Position numbers and translations under genes: made by a program. 64,000 bases of DNA from Bacteroidota bacterium (GTDB lineage: Bacteria > Bacteroidota > Bacteroidia > AKYH767-A > OLB10): NCBI GenBank assembly GCA_016721435.1, contig JADKIC010000020.1, positions 40,817 to 104,816 on the forward strand. Reading direction: 5' to 3'. The notes under the pieces are model-generated. The model searched no databases. It had not been told where the DNA came from and saw nothing but the letters and a program-made list of their open reading frames with translations. This document shows, piece by piece, positions 10,748 through 20,310 of the stretch. How positions within the stretch are numbered: the first letter of the stretch is position 1; each line of letters opens with the position of its first letter.

Positions 10748-11051
10748 ATAAATATTGAACAACTTTACAAAGCCACGAAATTACCATATGAATAAAAGAA
10801 AGTATTTTTATTCAAGCGACAACGATAAACACAACCTAAACAGGTCCTTTGCGTTAGGCAGGCATTTTGCTACATAGAATATAATTGGTAATTTAATTTC
10901 TAAATTAAATAGAAATCACGCTCCGTTCGCGAAGCCTCCTTTAGACCGCCTTAGTGCAATGCTCCGGAACGCTCAAGCCATTCGTTAAAAAAGAAATTTA
11001 ATTTCATCCAAAACAGGCAAAGACGACATTCTTGCATGTAATATTTTAGAA
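10748..11051. other. Gene-free AT-rich gap
   Basis: No reading frame worth calling. It holds two copies of AATTTAATTTC-like words near 10890 and 10995, and a GC-richer patch near 10918-10985 (CCGCCTTAGTGC, GCTCCGGAACGC) of the same flavour as other intergenic words in this window. Confidence 0.5.
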
Positions 11052-11059
11052 TACTTTTG
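11052..11059 (+). promoter_or_regulatory. -7 promoter box abutting start codon
   Basis: TACTTTTG followed by CAGT and then ATG at 11064. The box ends 4 bases before the start codon, as at 1890 and 23970. Confidence 0.55.
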
Positions 11060-11063
11060 CAGT

Positions 11064-12115
11064 ATGTTGAAACGGTTGAAGGTCTTCCTGGCGCTAATTT
11101 TCCTTAGTACAGAGGCGCTTTCTCAGGAAAATTGGGATACCACCTATTATGTATCCTGCAAGAATAGACTGAGTCTCGGCGTAGTGGTTTCAGAGCGAAG
11201 CTATAATGTTGACTTAAGCGCTGACACCGGCGCTGCCACTTCCATCAATTATGATACAGAAGCACGCAATGCCATCGGCTTTATTGCAGATTTTGATAAG
11301 TTGGCTTTAAAGCTATTATTCAAAACCAGAGAAAAGCTTAACGAAAGGAAAGGTAATACCCGAAACAGCAATTTTTTCCTTGGGATTGGATCCAATAAAA
11401 TTTTATTTGAAGGCAGTTACCGGTTCTTTAAAGGATTTTACGACGAGACATCTGGAAATTATATCCCACAATTTAATGACACGACTCCCTATTTCAAATC
11501 GTCGGGCATGAGTGCCAACCTCATTAAAGCAAAGATTTATTATTTCACAAATCATAATAAATTCGCTTACAAATCTGTTTACTCGTGTGGCTTCCGGCAA
11601 CTGCGCTCGTCTTTTTCCGGAGTGTTAACAGCTAATTTTATGAATGAACGAATCATGTCCGACTCTTCCATGATTCCAGCATTGCTTCAAAATGAATACG
11701 GAAGTTCAAGTACAATAAAAGGCCTTTCGCATACCGGTTTCGGGGTAGGAGCCGGCGTGCCAGGAACACTTGTTTCTTCAAGCGTTTCTTTGCAAATTTA
11801 TTATTCGTTCCCAGCTTACATGCTCAACAACGCCATTATCATTATCTGAATAAAAAAGGGACTTCCGGATATTATGCAACTCTACTACTTGATACCAGAG
11901 TATCCTTGGGCTACAATGCAGAACGATTTTTCCTGTTGGTCACCGGAACCAACGATCGGCATTGGATAAAAGGTAAAGGAGTCAATATTCAACCCTCGTT
12001 TATTTCCGGCACCTTCATTCTAGGCTATCGGTTTAATGTTGCCAATAATGGATGGCTAAAAAGTCAGATCATCAGGAATTTACAAAAAAATATAATGAGA
12101 GTTCCTGTTAATTAG
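11064..12115 (+). CDS. DUF4421-like outer-membrane-type protein, frameshifted
   Basis: Signal peptide VFLALIFLSTEALSQ, then beta-rich sequence typical of small outer-membrane proteins: RLSLGVVVSERSYNVDL, RNAIGFIADFDKLALKLLF, NSNFFLGIGSNKILFEGSYRFFKG. The frame breaks near 11815 (SFPAY into QQRHYHYLNKKGTSGYYATLL) and ends with a final strand-rich part, FISGTFILGYRFNV. The joined length is about 350 residues. Layout and wording fit the Bacteroidota DUF4421 family, whose role is not known. Assignment is from memory of the family. Confidence 0.6.
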
Positions 12116-12245
12116 AATTTAGAAGCGCTCACATTTTGTTTAAAGAATATAAAATCATTACTTGAATCATCATGAAATAGTGTAGAAGATATAAAATAAT
12201 TGAAGCAGAAAAAAATAAAATTTCCACTTTTTTAAAAGATCCTTT

Positions 12246-12566
12246 TCACGCCTCCTTCTTCCATTTCCCACAACGCGCTTCTAATTGTTGGCGACAGCGC
12301 TCCCGTTCGTCAGGTGACATTGCGTCCAACTTTTGTTTCATATGTTCCCCCCATGCGCCCTTCCATTTATTTTTAAAATGTCCTCCACCACCACCGAAAA
12401 GAATTTTAGCAATTAATAATAAACCCCATGCCTGAAATATGGTAATTGTTTGCCATTGGAATAATTCAGGCATTAACCAGTTCCATAAATACATCAGTAC
12501 AACACCAACGATTAAGAACATCGCAATAAATCCTGCGACAGCTTTGAGAATAAAATTAGAGTTCAT
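12246..12566 (-). CDS. Small membrane protein paired with ECF sigma factor
   Basis: 106 residues. One transmembrane segment near residues 8-30 (VAGFIAMFLIVGVVLMYLW) and a second hydrophobic stretch near 41-57 (TIFQAWGLLLIAKILFG). A Gly-rich hinge and a charged cytosolic tail with DAMSPDERERCRQQLEARCG follow. Small proteins of this build often follow a sigma-70 gene in Bacteroidota, as here (sigma gene at 12722 on the same strand). It may act as a regulator of that sigma factor, but no anti-sigma domain is recognisable. Confidence 0.7.
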   Translation of the reverse strand: MNSNFILKAVAGFIAMFLIVGVVLMYLWNWLMPELFQWQTITIFQAWGLLLIAKILFGGGGGHFKNKWKGAWGEHMKQKLDAMSPDERERCRQQLEARCGKWKKEA

Positions 12567-12592
12567 AGTTTAAGGTTTAAAGTTTAAAGTTC

Positions 12593-12643
12593 AAGGGGTC
12601 CCATGAAGCGTATCGCTTTTCGCGATTCTGCTTCATGGTTTAA
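12593..12643. repeat. Dispersed hairpin element, copy 1
   Basis: A 51-base block essentially identical to 29621-29671. It holds nested inverted repeats: CCATGAAGC at 12601-12609 pairs with GCTTCATGG at 12630-12638, and inside this ATCGC pairs with GCGAT. It is flanked by TTTAAGGTTTAAAG words. It lies between the sigma gene and the small membrane protein gene, so it would be transcribed if the two form an operon. Confidence 0.85.
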
Positions 12644-12668
12644 GGTTAAGGTCTGAGCGAGTGATCCT

Positions 12669-12706
12669 CCCATCTCGTCAGATCATATCATCGCAGATGA
12701 GATGGG
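12669..12706. repeat. Second inverted repeat in the sigma/membrane-protein gap
   Basis: CCCATCTC at 12669-12676 pairs with GAGATGGG at 12699-12706, with partly complementary inner bases. No T-run follows on either strand, so it is not a standard terminator. Confidence 0.6.
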
Positions 12707-12721
12707 AATGACGAGACGTTC

Positions 12722-13318
12722 CTATTCGATATCATCGAATAATTCTTTATATAACGAAGTTAATCTCTTTCTTAAGAACTTCACTGCGTAATGTTTTCTG
12801 GATAGAAGGGTATTTACCGGCACTCCTGTTTCGTCACTAATTTCTTTAAAGCTACGCTGATCCAATTCGTGCTGCACAAAAACATCCCGTTGTTCGGAAG
12901 GAAGCTCTTCTAATGCTTTGAGCAATGCTTCACGGATCAACTCATTATCCTTTGATAAAAAACCGGGATCATCCCCTGCTCCCAACAATTCTTCCAGGAA
13001 GGAATTGGGTTCACCATCTTCCGAGTTTCCCTGATGCATATCATCATACAACAAGGGTTTATGTTTTCGGTATCTATCTGTGATTTTATTGCGTGCGACC
13101 CGAAAAAGCCATGCGGCCATTTGTTCTACCGGTTGTAAGACACGATAGCTGGATGTTAATTCATAGAAGACATCTTGTAATATATCTTCAGCATCAGCAC
13201 TTTCCTTGACTCTCACTCGAATGAAATCATACAATCTCTTACGATACTGCTGTACCGCATTGAGAATGGTTTCGTCCTGTGTGGCCATCGGAAGGTTGTA
13301 AGTTGAGGTCGTTGACAT
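12722..13318 (-). CDS. ECF-type RNA polymerase sigma factor
   Basis: 198 residues. Region 2 reads YRKRLYDFIRVRVKESADAED with the core-binding DAEDILQDVF motif and AAWLFRVARNKITDRYR. Region 4 reads ALEELPSEQRDVFVQHELD then FKEISDETGVPVNTLLSRKHYA, a helix-turn-helix. The loop between them is acidic and long (EDGEPNSFLEELLGAGDDPG). A second ATG ten codons in (ATQDET) is an equally good start. The likely partner is the small membrane protein downstream. Confidence 0.92.
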   Translation of the reverse strand: MSTTSTYNLPMATQDETILNAVQQYRKRLYDFIRVRVKESADAEDILQDVFYELTSSYRVLQPVEQMAAWLFRVARNKITDRYRKHKPLLYDDMHQGNSEDGEPNSFLEELLGAGDDPGFLSKDNELIREALLKALEELPSEQRDVFVQHELDQRSFKEISDETGVPVNTLLSRKHYAVKFLRKRLTSLYKELFDDIE

Positions 13319-13460
13319 TGCAAGGGTAATGACGATTAACCATATTTCCTATTGTAACGGATATAGATTTGAATTCTGAAGCGTAGAAAACGCCTGATGA
13401 GGCTAATAATTCCTAACTTCGTCCGATCTTAAAAGGTAGAACCCGAAGAATTAAAAATCT

Positions 13461-14825
13461 ATGGCACAGGTAGAACTGAAAATGCCCAAAATGGGTGAAA
13501 GTGTTCACGAAGCGACGATAATCAAATGGCTTAAAAACGAAGGGGATCGTATAGACGCCGATGAATCTTTATTAGAAATTGCTACTGACAAAGTTGATTC
13601 TGAGGTCCCTTCAACAGCCGGTGGCATCCTTACCAAGAGGCTTTTTAATGAAGGCGATGTTGTTCAGGTAGGAACTGCCATCGCAATTATTTCAACAGAA
13701 GGATCCAATGGGTCAGTTTCAGGGAATGGGCAAATGCTCGCTACACCTGCTCCATCCACTCCTGCCCCTCAAAAAATCACACCAGAAGTAGTTGAAACAG
13801 TTCCTTTTACACCTGCCCCATCGGCTGTCCCGGCTGTCTCTATTAATAATGGGAATCGATTTTATTCGCCGTTGGTGAGAACAATTGCAGGTACAGAAGG
13901 TATCAGCCAAAGTGAACTGGATAATATTCCCGGCACAGGTGCAGAAGGAAGGGTGACTAAAAAAGATATTCTAGGCTTTGTTGAATTGAAAAAGAATGGT
14001 CAGATTCCGCAGGTAATAGCTGCTCCTGCACCAACTCCTGTACCGCCTCCTCAAAGTTCACGCGTAGCAGAATCGGCACCCCTTCCGGCATCAAAACCAT
14101 CTGCTTCCCTCTCCGGAGATGTAGAAATTATTGAAATGGACCGCATGCGGAAACTTATTGCGGATCATATGGTCATGAGTAAGCAAACGTCTCCTCACGT
14201 AACTTCCTATGTGGAGGCTGATGTGACCAATATTGTCATGTGGAGAGAGCGGATAAAAAAATCATTTGAGAAAAGAGAAGGAGAAAAAATCACCTACACA
14301 CCCGTCTTCATTGAAGCAATTGTGAAGGCCATCAAGGATTTCCCTATGATCAATGTAAGTGTGGAAGGAACCCGTATTCTGGTCAAAAAGAACATCAATA
14401 TTGGAATGGCCACAGCTCTCCCTTCCGGAAATCTTATTGTCCCTGTAATTAAAAATGCAGATCGGATGAATCTGATCGGTTTGACAAAGGCTGTCAATGA
14501 TTTAGCAAACCGTGCACGTCAAAATAAATTACAACCAGATGAAATTCAGGGTGGTACATACACCATGACTAACGTTGGCAGTTTTGGAAATGTGATGGGC
14601 ACTCCTATTATTAATCAACCTCAGGTCGCTATTATGGCTGTAGGAGCGATTCGCAAAAAACCTGCAGTTATTGAAACTCCTCAGGGTGACACCCTTGGGA
14701 TCCGTCAAATGATGTTCTTATCCATGAGTTATGACCATAGAGTGGTAGATGGCAGTTTGGGTGGCAGTTTTATCAGGAGAGTAGCTGATTATTTGGAACA
14801 ATTTGACCCAAACAGAGAAATCTAA
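13461..14825 (+). CDS. Dihydrolipoamide acyltransferase (E2 of a 2-oxoacid dehydrogenase)
   Basis: Moves the acyl group from the E1-bound intermediate to CoA. Residues 1-77 are one lipoyl domain with the modified lysine in ATDKVDSEVPS. A Pro/Ala-rich linker leads to a peripheral-subunit-binding domain (FYSPLVRTIAGTEGIS to GRVTKKDILGF, about 133-170). A second linker precedes the catalytic domain from about 218, ending with the active-site DHRVVDG. 454 residues, intact. It could serve the fused E1 at the left edge; the order of branched-chain versus pyruvate use is not clear from the motifs. Confidence 0.93.
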   Translation: MAQVELKMPKMGESVHEATIIKWLKNEGDRIDADESLLEIATDKVDSEVPSTAGGILTKRLFNEGDVVQVGTAIAIISTEGSNGSVSGNGQMLATPAPSTPAPQKITPEVVETVPFTPAPSAVPAVSINNGNRFYSPLVRTIAGTEGISQSELDNIPGTGAEGRVTKKDILGFVELKKNGQIPQVIAAPAPTPVPPPQSSRVAESAPLPASKPSASLSGDVEIIEMDRMRKLIADHMVMSKQTSPHVTSYVEADVTNIVMWRERIKKSFEKREGEKITYTPVFIEAIVKAIKDFPMINVSVEGTRILVKKNINIGMATALPSGNLIVPVIKNADRMNLIGLTKAVNDLANRARQNKLQPDEIQGGTYTMTNVGSFGNVMGTPIINQPQVAIMAVGAIRKKPAVIETPQGDTLGIRQMMFLSMSYDHRVVDGSLGGSFIRRVADYLEQFDPNREI

Positions 14826-14869
14826 TTGGAAAAAAAGCTTTTAAGGCTTGCCTATTCCAAATATTGCGC

Positions 14870-14877
14870 TAATTTTG
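14870..14877 (+). promoter_or_regulatory. -7 promoter box of tRNA-Glu
   Basis: TAATTTTG, 29 bases before the mature tRNA 5' end. Confidence 0.5.
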
Positions 14878-14906
14878 CGCTCCGTTTCGTAAGAAACATC
14901 CCCTAT

Positions 14907-14982
14907 GGCCCGTTCGTCTAGGGGTCTAGGACATCTCCCTTTCACGGAGGAAACACGGGTTCGATTCCCGTACGGGCTACCA
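14907..14982 (+). tRNA. tRNA-Glu (TTC)
   Basis: Acceptor GGCCCGT pairs with ACGGGCT, the first pair being G-U. The anticodon loop is CTTTCAC with anticodon TTC on a CTCC/GGAG stem. The T arm is ACGGG-TTCGATT-CCCGT. The discriminator is A at 14979 and CCA (14980-14982) is encoded. Single gene, with rpsT next on the same strand. Confidence 0.95.
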
Positions 14983-15057
14983 AATCAGTAAACTCACTGT
15001 AGAAAGTGGGAAGTAAAGAGTGAACTGAATTAATTAGTATTAAACATTGAAATTCTA

Positions 15058-15312
15058 ATGGCAAATCACAAATCAGCCGAAAAGCGAATCCGTTCAAATG
15101 ACTCAAAAAGAGTCCGTAACCGCTATCAAGCTAAGACCACCCGTAACCTGCTGAAAGAACTTCGCGGTACAAAGGACAAGAGCACAGCAGCTACTTTAGT
15201 TCCTGAGTTAAGCGCGATGTTAGACCGACTTGCGAAGAAAAACGTTATTCACAAGAACAAAGCGGCTAACCTGAAGTCCAGTATCCAGAAGCATGTGAAC
15301 AGTCTGGCTTAA
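15058..15312 (+). CDS. rpsT: Ribosomal protein S20
   Basis: 84 residues of the usual basic three-helix S20 form: MANHKSAEKRIRSNDSKR at the start, KNVIHKNKAANLKSS near the end. Binds 16S rRNA in the body of the 30S subunit. Intact, monocistronic, and closed by a strong hairpin terminator 25 bases after the stop. Confidence 0.97.
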   Translation: MANHKSAEKRIRSNDSKRVRNRYQAKTTRNLLKELRGTKDKSTAATLVPELSAMLDRLAKKNVIHKNKAANLKSSIQKHVNSLA

Positions 15313-15336
15313 ACATACTCGTATTTAAACGATTGC

Positions 15337-15370
15337 AAACGCCTTCCTTTGGGGAGGCGTTTTTATTTTT
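15337..15370 (+). terminator. Rho-independent terminator after rpsT
   Basis: AAACGCCTTCC pairs with GGGAGGCGTTT around a 4-base loop and runs into TTTTTATTTTT. Confidence 0.9.
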
Positions 15371-15416
15371 GCCCGGTCAGGGGTGAATTATTTAGTGCTA
15401 CGTCCCTGTTCTCTTT

Positions 15417-16103
15417 ATGAAAAACATCACAATCAAGGAGTGGTCATTGGCAGATCGACCGAGAGAAAAGATGCAACAACTCGGTTCTTCTGCATTAAGC
15501 GATGCCGAGTTGATCGCCATTCTTCTCCGAAATGGAACTGCAGAACAAACGGCTATTGATTTAGCACGGCAAGTTCTTGCCTATTGCAATAACGACTTAC
15601 CTGAACTGGCAAAAGCCGGATATCAACATCTGGCTAAGACAAAAGGAATCGGTCCGGTAAAAGCCATAACACTCGTTGCTGCAATGGAATTGGGGAGAAG
15701 ATGTCGATCGGTTGAAGCCCGAAAAAAAGAAAATATTAGCTGTAGTCTGGATGCCGTAAATATGCTGGAGCCCCAATTACGCGACCTTCCCCATGAAGAA
15801 TTCTGGATAATTCTCCTTAACCGTGCCAATCATGTGCTGGATATTCGACCGATCAGCAAGGGAGGGATAAGTGGAACAGTTGTAGACCCAAAAATGATTT
15901 TTCATGAAGCCTTACAGATAAGGGCGAGTGGCATCATCCTCAGTCACAACCATCCTAGCGCAAACCCTAAGCCCAGTGAAAGTGATATTCAACTTACCCG
16001 AAAGCTGAAAGAAGGCGGGAAATTGCTTGAAATATCCATTCTTGATCATATCATCATTGCAGGGTCAAGTTTTTATAGTTTTGCAGATGAAGGAACGCTT
16101 TGA
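15417..16103 (+). CDS. radC: RadC family JAB1/MPN-domain protein
   Basis: 228 residues. N-terminal helix-hairpin-helix part (SALSDAELIAILLRNGTAEQTA, AKTKGIGPVKAITLVAAMELG), then the JAMM metalloprotease-like domain with the full metal motif SHNHPSANPKPSESD. The name suggests DNA repair, but the family's true role is unsettled. Intact. It lies between rpsT and the deacetylase operon, with no overlap with either. Confidence 0.94.
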   Translation: MKNITIKEWSLADRPREKMQQLGSSALSDAELIAILLRNGTAEQTAIDLARQVLAYCNNDLPELAKAGYQHLAKTKGIGPVKAITLVAAMELGRRCRSVEARKKENISCSLDAVNMLEPQLRDLPHEEFWIILLNRANHVLDIRPISKGGISGTVVDPKMIFHEALQIRASGIILSHNHPSANPKPSESDIQLTRKLKEGGKLLEISILDHIIIAGSSFYSFADEGTL

Positions 16104-16146
16104 TTTGGTCATGCAGTAATGAGCAATATCAGAGGTCTAATTATCC

Positions 16147-17493
16147 ATGACAAATCGCCTGCTGGTCTATACGTCTAAAAAATCTCCCCGGTTGAAATAT
16201 ATTTTCGACCTACTATTTACGGATCTCCTTGGGTTAGCGTATACCACGACTATGAACCCCAAAGTATTTAAAAAACATGAAGGGCCAAGGATGAGTTATG
16301 GTGATCATGCGATTGGCGATGAACCCTTCTTCTTTGCCACCCGATTGTTATTCGAAAAAGGAATTGAAGATCAACAAATCAATGTTTTTGAATGGAAAGG
16401 TATGCCTGCTTTTTTTGGAACCCATCCAAAATATCTCGTACCATTTGATCTATTTGCCGCCAGTTTTTATCTGGTAAGCCGCTACGAAGAATATCTTCCG
16501 CACATTAAAGATGAGCATATGCGCTTCAGCCCGCAGCAGAGTTTGGCCTATCAAAAAGGTTTCCTGGACAAACCACTGGTGAATATTTGGGCATTGGAGC
16601 TAAGACAAATTCTAAAACAACGTTTCCCTGATCTTGTTTTTTCGGATACTCACTATCGCTATATCTCTACTTTCGATATCGACTCCGCTTTTGCTTACAG
16701 AGAAAAGGGGATGGTTCGGCATTTTGGATCCATTGCTTTAGGTCTTTTCACTTTGAATTTTAGAAAAATTGGTGAGCGATTAAAGGTATTACTGGGTCTG
16801 GAAAAAGATCCATATGACACTTATGAATGGCAATTGGAGATTGCCCGAAAATATCACCTGAAGCAAATCTATTTCTTCCTGGTTGGTGATTATGGAGAAT
16901 ACGACAAGAACATTCCTGTAGAAGGGAATCGCAATTTTCAGTCCCTGATAAAATCTATTGCTGATTATGCTGAAGTTGGAGTTCACCCCTCTTATTACAG
17001 CAATGTTAACAAGGATCAGTTAAGAAAAGAAGTCCGAAGATTGAGTAAAGTTTTAAAAAGCGAAGTAGTGAAAAGCAGACAACATTTCCTGAAAGTAACT
17101 TTCCCCAACACTTATCGCAACCTGCTCGAATTTGATATTAAGGAAGACTATTCAATGGGCTATGCTTCAGAAATCGGTTTCCGGGCCAGTATATGCAGCT
17201 GTTTCAATTTTTATGATCTGGACCTGGATGTAGGTACGAAATTAAAATTGATACCGTTCATGCTGATGGATGGGACCATGAAGGATTATATGAAACTGAG
17301 TCCCCAGGAAGCAATTCACAGAGCAAAAACACTAATAGACGAAGTAAAGGCGGTTAACGGGACTTTTGTCACCTTGTGGCATAATCAAAGTGTTAACGAT
17401 AAAGAGGAATGGAAAGGATGGCGGGATGTATATGAAGATATCGTCATCTACGCCATGAAGGACGTTCCCGTAAAAACACTTCATACTTTATGA
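16147..17493 (+). CDS. Polysaccharide deacetylase-like protein (large, DUF7033 type)
   Basis: 448 residues, no signal peptide. The N-terminal 200 residues form the Bacteroidota-specific region seen before a NodB-like domain (PFDLFAASFYLVSRYEEYLP). The catalytic-type part begins at RYISTFDIDSAFAY, with the Asp pair in FDIDSAF, and continues with EVGVHPSYYSN, ASEIGFRAS and TFVTLWHNQS. Likely removes an acetyl or acyl group from an envelope sugar. It opens a run of tightly packed genes: its TGA overlaps the next ATG by 4 bases. Confidence 0.85.
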   Translation: MTNRLLVYTSKKSPRLKYIFDLLFTDLLGLAYTTTMNPKVFKKHEGPRMSYGDHAIGDEPFFFATRLLFEKGIEDQQINVFEWKGMPAFFGTHPKYLVPFDLFAASFYLVSRYEEYLPHIKDEHMRFSPQQSLAYQKGFLDKPLVNIWALELRQILKQRFPDLVFSDTHYRYISTFDIDSAFAYREKGMVRHFGSIALGLFTLNFRKIGERLKVLLGLEKDPYDTYEWQLEIARKYHLKQIYFFLVGDYGEYDKNIPVEGNRNFQSLIKSIADYAEVGVHPSYYSNVNKDQLRKEVRRLSKVLKSEVVKSRQHFLKVTFPNTYRNLLEFDIKEDYSMGYASEIGFRASICSCFNFYDLDLDVGTKLKLIPFMLMDGTMKDYMKLSPQEAIHRAKTLIDEVKAVNGTFVTLWHNQSVNDKEEWKGWRDVYEDIVIYAMKDVPVKTLHTL

Positions 17494-18404
17494 ATTTAAA
17501 ATTACGTCAGTTGGTATTAAGGTTCAGTCCGGAGTCGTGGCTGGAATCAGCGAAACGTATTAAGAAGGCACTGAGAAGAAGGTCGCTCAAAAAACAGGAG
17601 CAGTATGGAGGAATCACCCCTTCTGAAATAACCAATCAATTAAAAAATCTTGGTCTCAGCAACGGCGATTCAGTTTTAGTACATAGCAGCCTGAGTAAAA
17701 TTGGATTTGTAAAAGGTGGCGCAAGTGCAGTCATTGCAGCTTTACGTGAAGCAGTCGGTAAGGAAGGCACCATACTCATGCCTTCATTTCCGGCGAGCGG
17801 AAGAAATAAAGAATATCTGGAAAGCGGTATTGTGTTCGATCAGCGTCTAACGCCATCGGCTATGGGCATAATCACTGAAACTTTCCGAAAAATGCCGGGA
17901 GTAATACGCAGCTTGCACCCTACTGATCCCGTTTGTGCGCAAGGTCCTCTTGCAGAATTCTACACCTCCACCCACTTCGGGCAACTTACACCTTACAATG
18001 AAAAATCACCTTTCAGAAAACTGACAGAAAAAAAAGGGAAAATTCTTATGTTGGGCACCACGCTAAACGGAGCAGGAACAAGTTTGCACTGCCTGGAAGA
18101 CGCCGTTGAATTTCCCTATCCTGTTTATGACAAAAAAATATTCGAAGTGACGATGATTGATAATTATGGGGAGCAGAGAACGATGCAAACCAAAGTTCAT
18201 AACCCCGAATGGTCAATAAAAAGAAATTGCGATGCACTAAAACCTGTCTTTGAGAAAGAAGGTGTATTAATTAACGGTAAAATAGGCGAAGCTGAGGCCA
18301 TGTTAATAGATGCTGCTCTAATGCTGGAAGTAATGATCAAACAATTCAAAGATCATGGTGTAACGATGTACACCCCCTACGGCAATAATAAACACCATTC
18401 CTGA
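17490..18404 (+). CDS. AAC(3)-family N-acyltransferase
   Basis: 304 residues related to aminoglycoside 3-N-acetyltransferases: LVHSSLSKIGFVKGGASAVI near residue 63, GTILMPSFPASGR, HPTDPVCAQG, YNEKSPFRKL and LMLGTTLNGAGTSLHCLED. A basic N-terminal extension of about 45 residues (RIKKALRRRSLKKQ) precedes the domain. The family also contains enzymes for envelope and secondary-metabolite amines. In this operon an endogenous amino-sugar substrate is more likely than a drug. Start and stop overlap both neighbours (ATGA, TGATG). Confidence 0.85.
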   Translation: MNLKLRQLVLRFSPESWLESAKRIKKALRRRSLKKQEQYGGITPSEITNQLKNLGLSNGDSVLVHSSLSKIGFVKGGASAVIAALREAVGKEGTILMPSFPASGRNKEYLESGIVFDQRLTPSAMGIITETFRKMPGVIRSLHPTDPVCAQGPLAEFYTSTHFGQLTPYNEKSPFRKLTEKKGKILMLGTTLNGAGTSLHCLEDAVEFPYPVYDKKIFEVTMIDNYGEQRTMQTKVHNPEWSIKRNCDALKPVFEKEGVLINGKIGEAEAMLIDAALMLEVMIKQFKDHGVTMYTPYGNNKHHS

Positions 18405-19442
18405 TGCGAATATTTATTACGCTTGATTATGAGTTATACTTTGGTGACCGCACAGGTAGTGTGGAGAAGTGTATTACAGGACCAACAGAAATGTTAACGG
18501 AAATGGCCGAACGACAGGGCATCAAAATATGTCACTTCGTGGATATTGGTTTTCTGCTTCGTTTGGAAAATGAAATGATAAAACATCCGCATCTGGAGAA
18601 AGATCACACCTTGCTATGCTCCCAGCTTCAAAAGCTCCAAAATAACGGACACGACCTTCAACTGCATATTCATCCACATTGGGAAGACAGCTTTTATAAT
18701 GGAGATGAGTGGATCTGCAAAGTAGACAGATACAAATTATCCGACTTCAGCGATAATGAAATCAGAGAAATTATTTTCAGGTACAAAAACCGGCTTGCCC
18801 AATTCAATCCGCAGATTACCGCCTTTCGTGCGGGAGGATGGTGTATTCAGCCCTTCGAGCGACTCGCGCAACCACTTTTTGACGCGGGCATTCGAATAGA
18901 TAGCAGTGTATTTGCGAATGGATATTTTGAATCGGCCCAATACAATTATGATTTCAGAGGAGCTCCCTTGAAAAGCAGATGGAGGTTCCAAACTGATCCA
19001 CTGATAGAAAATGAAGAGGGTGCTTTCACAGAAATCGCCATTAGTTCAATTCATAACTCTCCTTTATTTTACTGGCGACTATTCCTTCTGGGGCGTTTAA
19101 ATCCCTATGAGCATAAACCTTTAGGTGACGGAATACCGATTCCAGCTCCCGGCCAGCGATTCAACCTTCTTACGCGATGGACACATAATACAGTTTCCAT
19201 CGATGGGTTACAATGCAAGTCTTCTGAAGAGATCCTTCCGGCAACATTTACGTACTAAAAAGGAAGACATGGTCATCATTGGTCATCCTAAATCACTCAC
19301 CCGATATGGATTAAAGGCACTGGAGAAGTTCGTCAGTGAGGTAAAATCAACACATCCGATTTGCACTTTCTCCCATCAAACAAAAACGGGAAATGATCCG
19401 TATCCTCAATCGAAAAGAAATCAACGATCAACTCTGGAATGA
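18404..19442 (+). CDS. Polysaccharide deacetylase-like protein (short), frameshifted
   Basis: A NodB-like protein: the N-terminal TLDYELYFGDR carries the Asp, LQLHIHPHWEDSF holds the His-x-His-x-His metal-type motif, and FRAGGWCIQPFERL matches the substrate-side strand. The frame breaks near 19200: VSIDG should pass into YNASLLKRSFRQHLR and continue with MVIIGHPKSLTRYGLKALEKF. As read, the second frame ends at 19442, 50 bases inside the next gene, so a further error near 19390 is possible. Probably a partner of the deacetylase at 16147. Confidence 0.78.
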
Positions 19443-20307
19443 TTGCATTGAACTGAGTCCGGATGGTCAGGCATTTTTCTATACATGGTACCTTGATGCT
19501 TGTTGTCCTGAATGGTCTGCACTGGTGGAAGATAATTATTCAGCTGTTTTTCCATTTGCCCACCGCAGCAAATTTGGCATTGACTATATCTATCAACCAT
19601 TTTTCACACGTCACTTTGGTTTAATTGCAAAAAGCAAAACCGATTTTTACAAACAAGAGGCATTTCTCTCTGCCATACCTTCTGATTATAAATACCTGGA
19701 CTTTTGTCTTCACACCGCTCATCAACAACTGCCGGAAGGGATTATTCCGGAACATAAAATTTACCAGCAATTATCCCTGCGCACAGATTATTCGCAGATC
19801 CAAAAAGGATATAATGAAAATCTAGTTCGCAATTTGAAAAAAGCAAGCAAGTCAGGTTATATTTTAAAACACAACTTTCAACCCGAAGCAGTTGTAGATT
19901 TATTTTATACGCATCAAAAAGCACTGCGGGAAGAATTCAAAGAAGCGGACTATAGAACTTTAAAAAATCTCATGATTTCGGCTGCTAAAAACACTACTAC
20001 CTATTGTTGGGCTGTACAAGATCCATCAGGAGAAATTCATGCGGGAGCTTTTTTCATTAAGACGAAAACCCAGCTCCTTTACCTCAAAGGTTTTTCGAGC
20101 GAGAAAGGAAAAAAGCAGGGTGCAATGCATTTTCTTTTTGACCAACTCATTCAGTATCATGCCGGACAAGATATCACCCTGGATTTTGGCGGATCATCTG
20201 TTAAATCTGTTGCTCGTTTCTATTATGGTTTTGGAAGCATTGATTGCCTATATTTACGACTTAAAATTAACCGACTACCCACAGCATTGCGCTGGATCAA
20301 AAGTTAA
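19393..20307 (+). CDS. FemAB/GNAT-like acyl- or aminoacyltransferase
   Basis: 304 residues with the GNAT-6 or FemAB-type layout: QAFFYTWYLDACCPEW at the N-terminus, IYQPFFTRHFGLI, YNENLVRNLKKASK, and the typical C-terminal core HAGAFFIKTKTQLLYLKGFSSEKGKKQGAMHFLF with DFGGSSVKSVARFYYGFG. Likely transfers an acyl or amino-acyl group to an envelope precursor. The last 50 bases of the preceding gene overlap its start as the sequence stands. The SDR gene follows 3 bases after its stop. Confidence 0.82.
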   Translation: MIRILNRKEINDQLWNDCIELSPDGQAFFYTWYLDACCPEWSALVEDNYSAVFPFAHRSKFGIDYIYQPFFTRHFGLIAKSKTDFYKQEAFLSAIPSDYKYLDFCLHTAHQQLPEGIIPEHKIYQQLSLRTDYSQIQKGYNENLVRNLKKASKSGYILKHNFQPEAVVDLFYTHQKALREEFKEADYRTLKNLMISAAKNTTTYCWAVQDPSGEIHAGAFFIKTKTQLLYLKGFSSEKGKKQGAMHFLFDQLIQYHAGQDITLDFGGSSVKSVARFYYGFGSIDCLYLRLKINRLPTALRWIKS

Positions 20308-20310
20308 ATT

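Noticed and set aside
17490..18404. Aminoglycoside resistance gene
   Set aside because: The family match is real, but the gene is embedded in an envelope-type operon with coupled starts and shows no mobile context.
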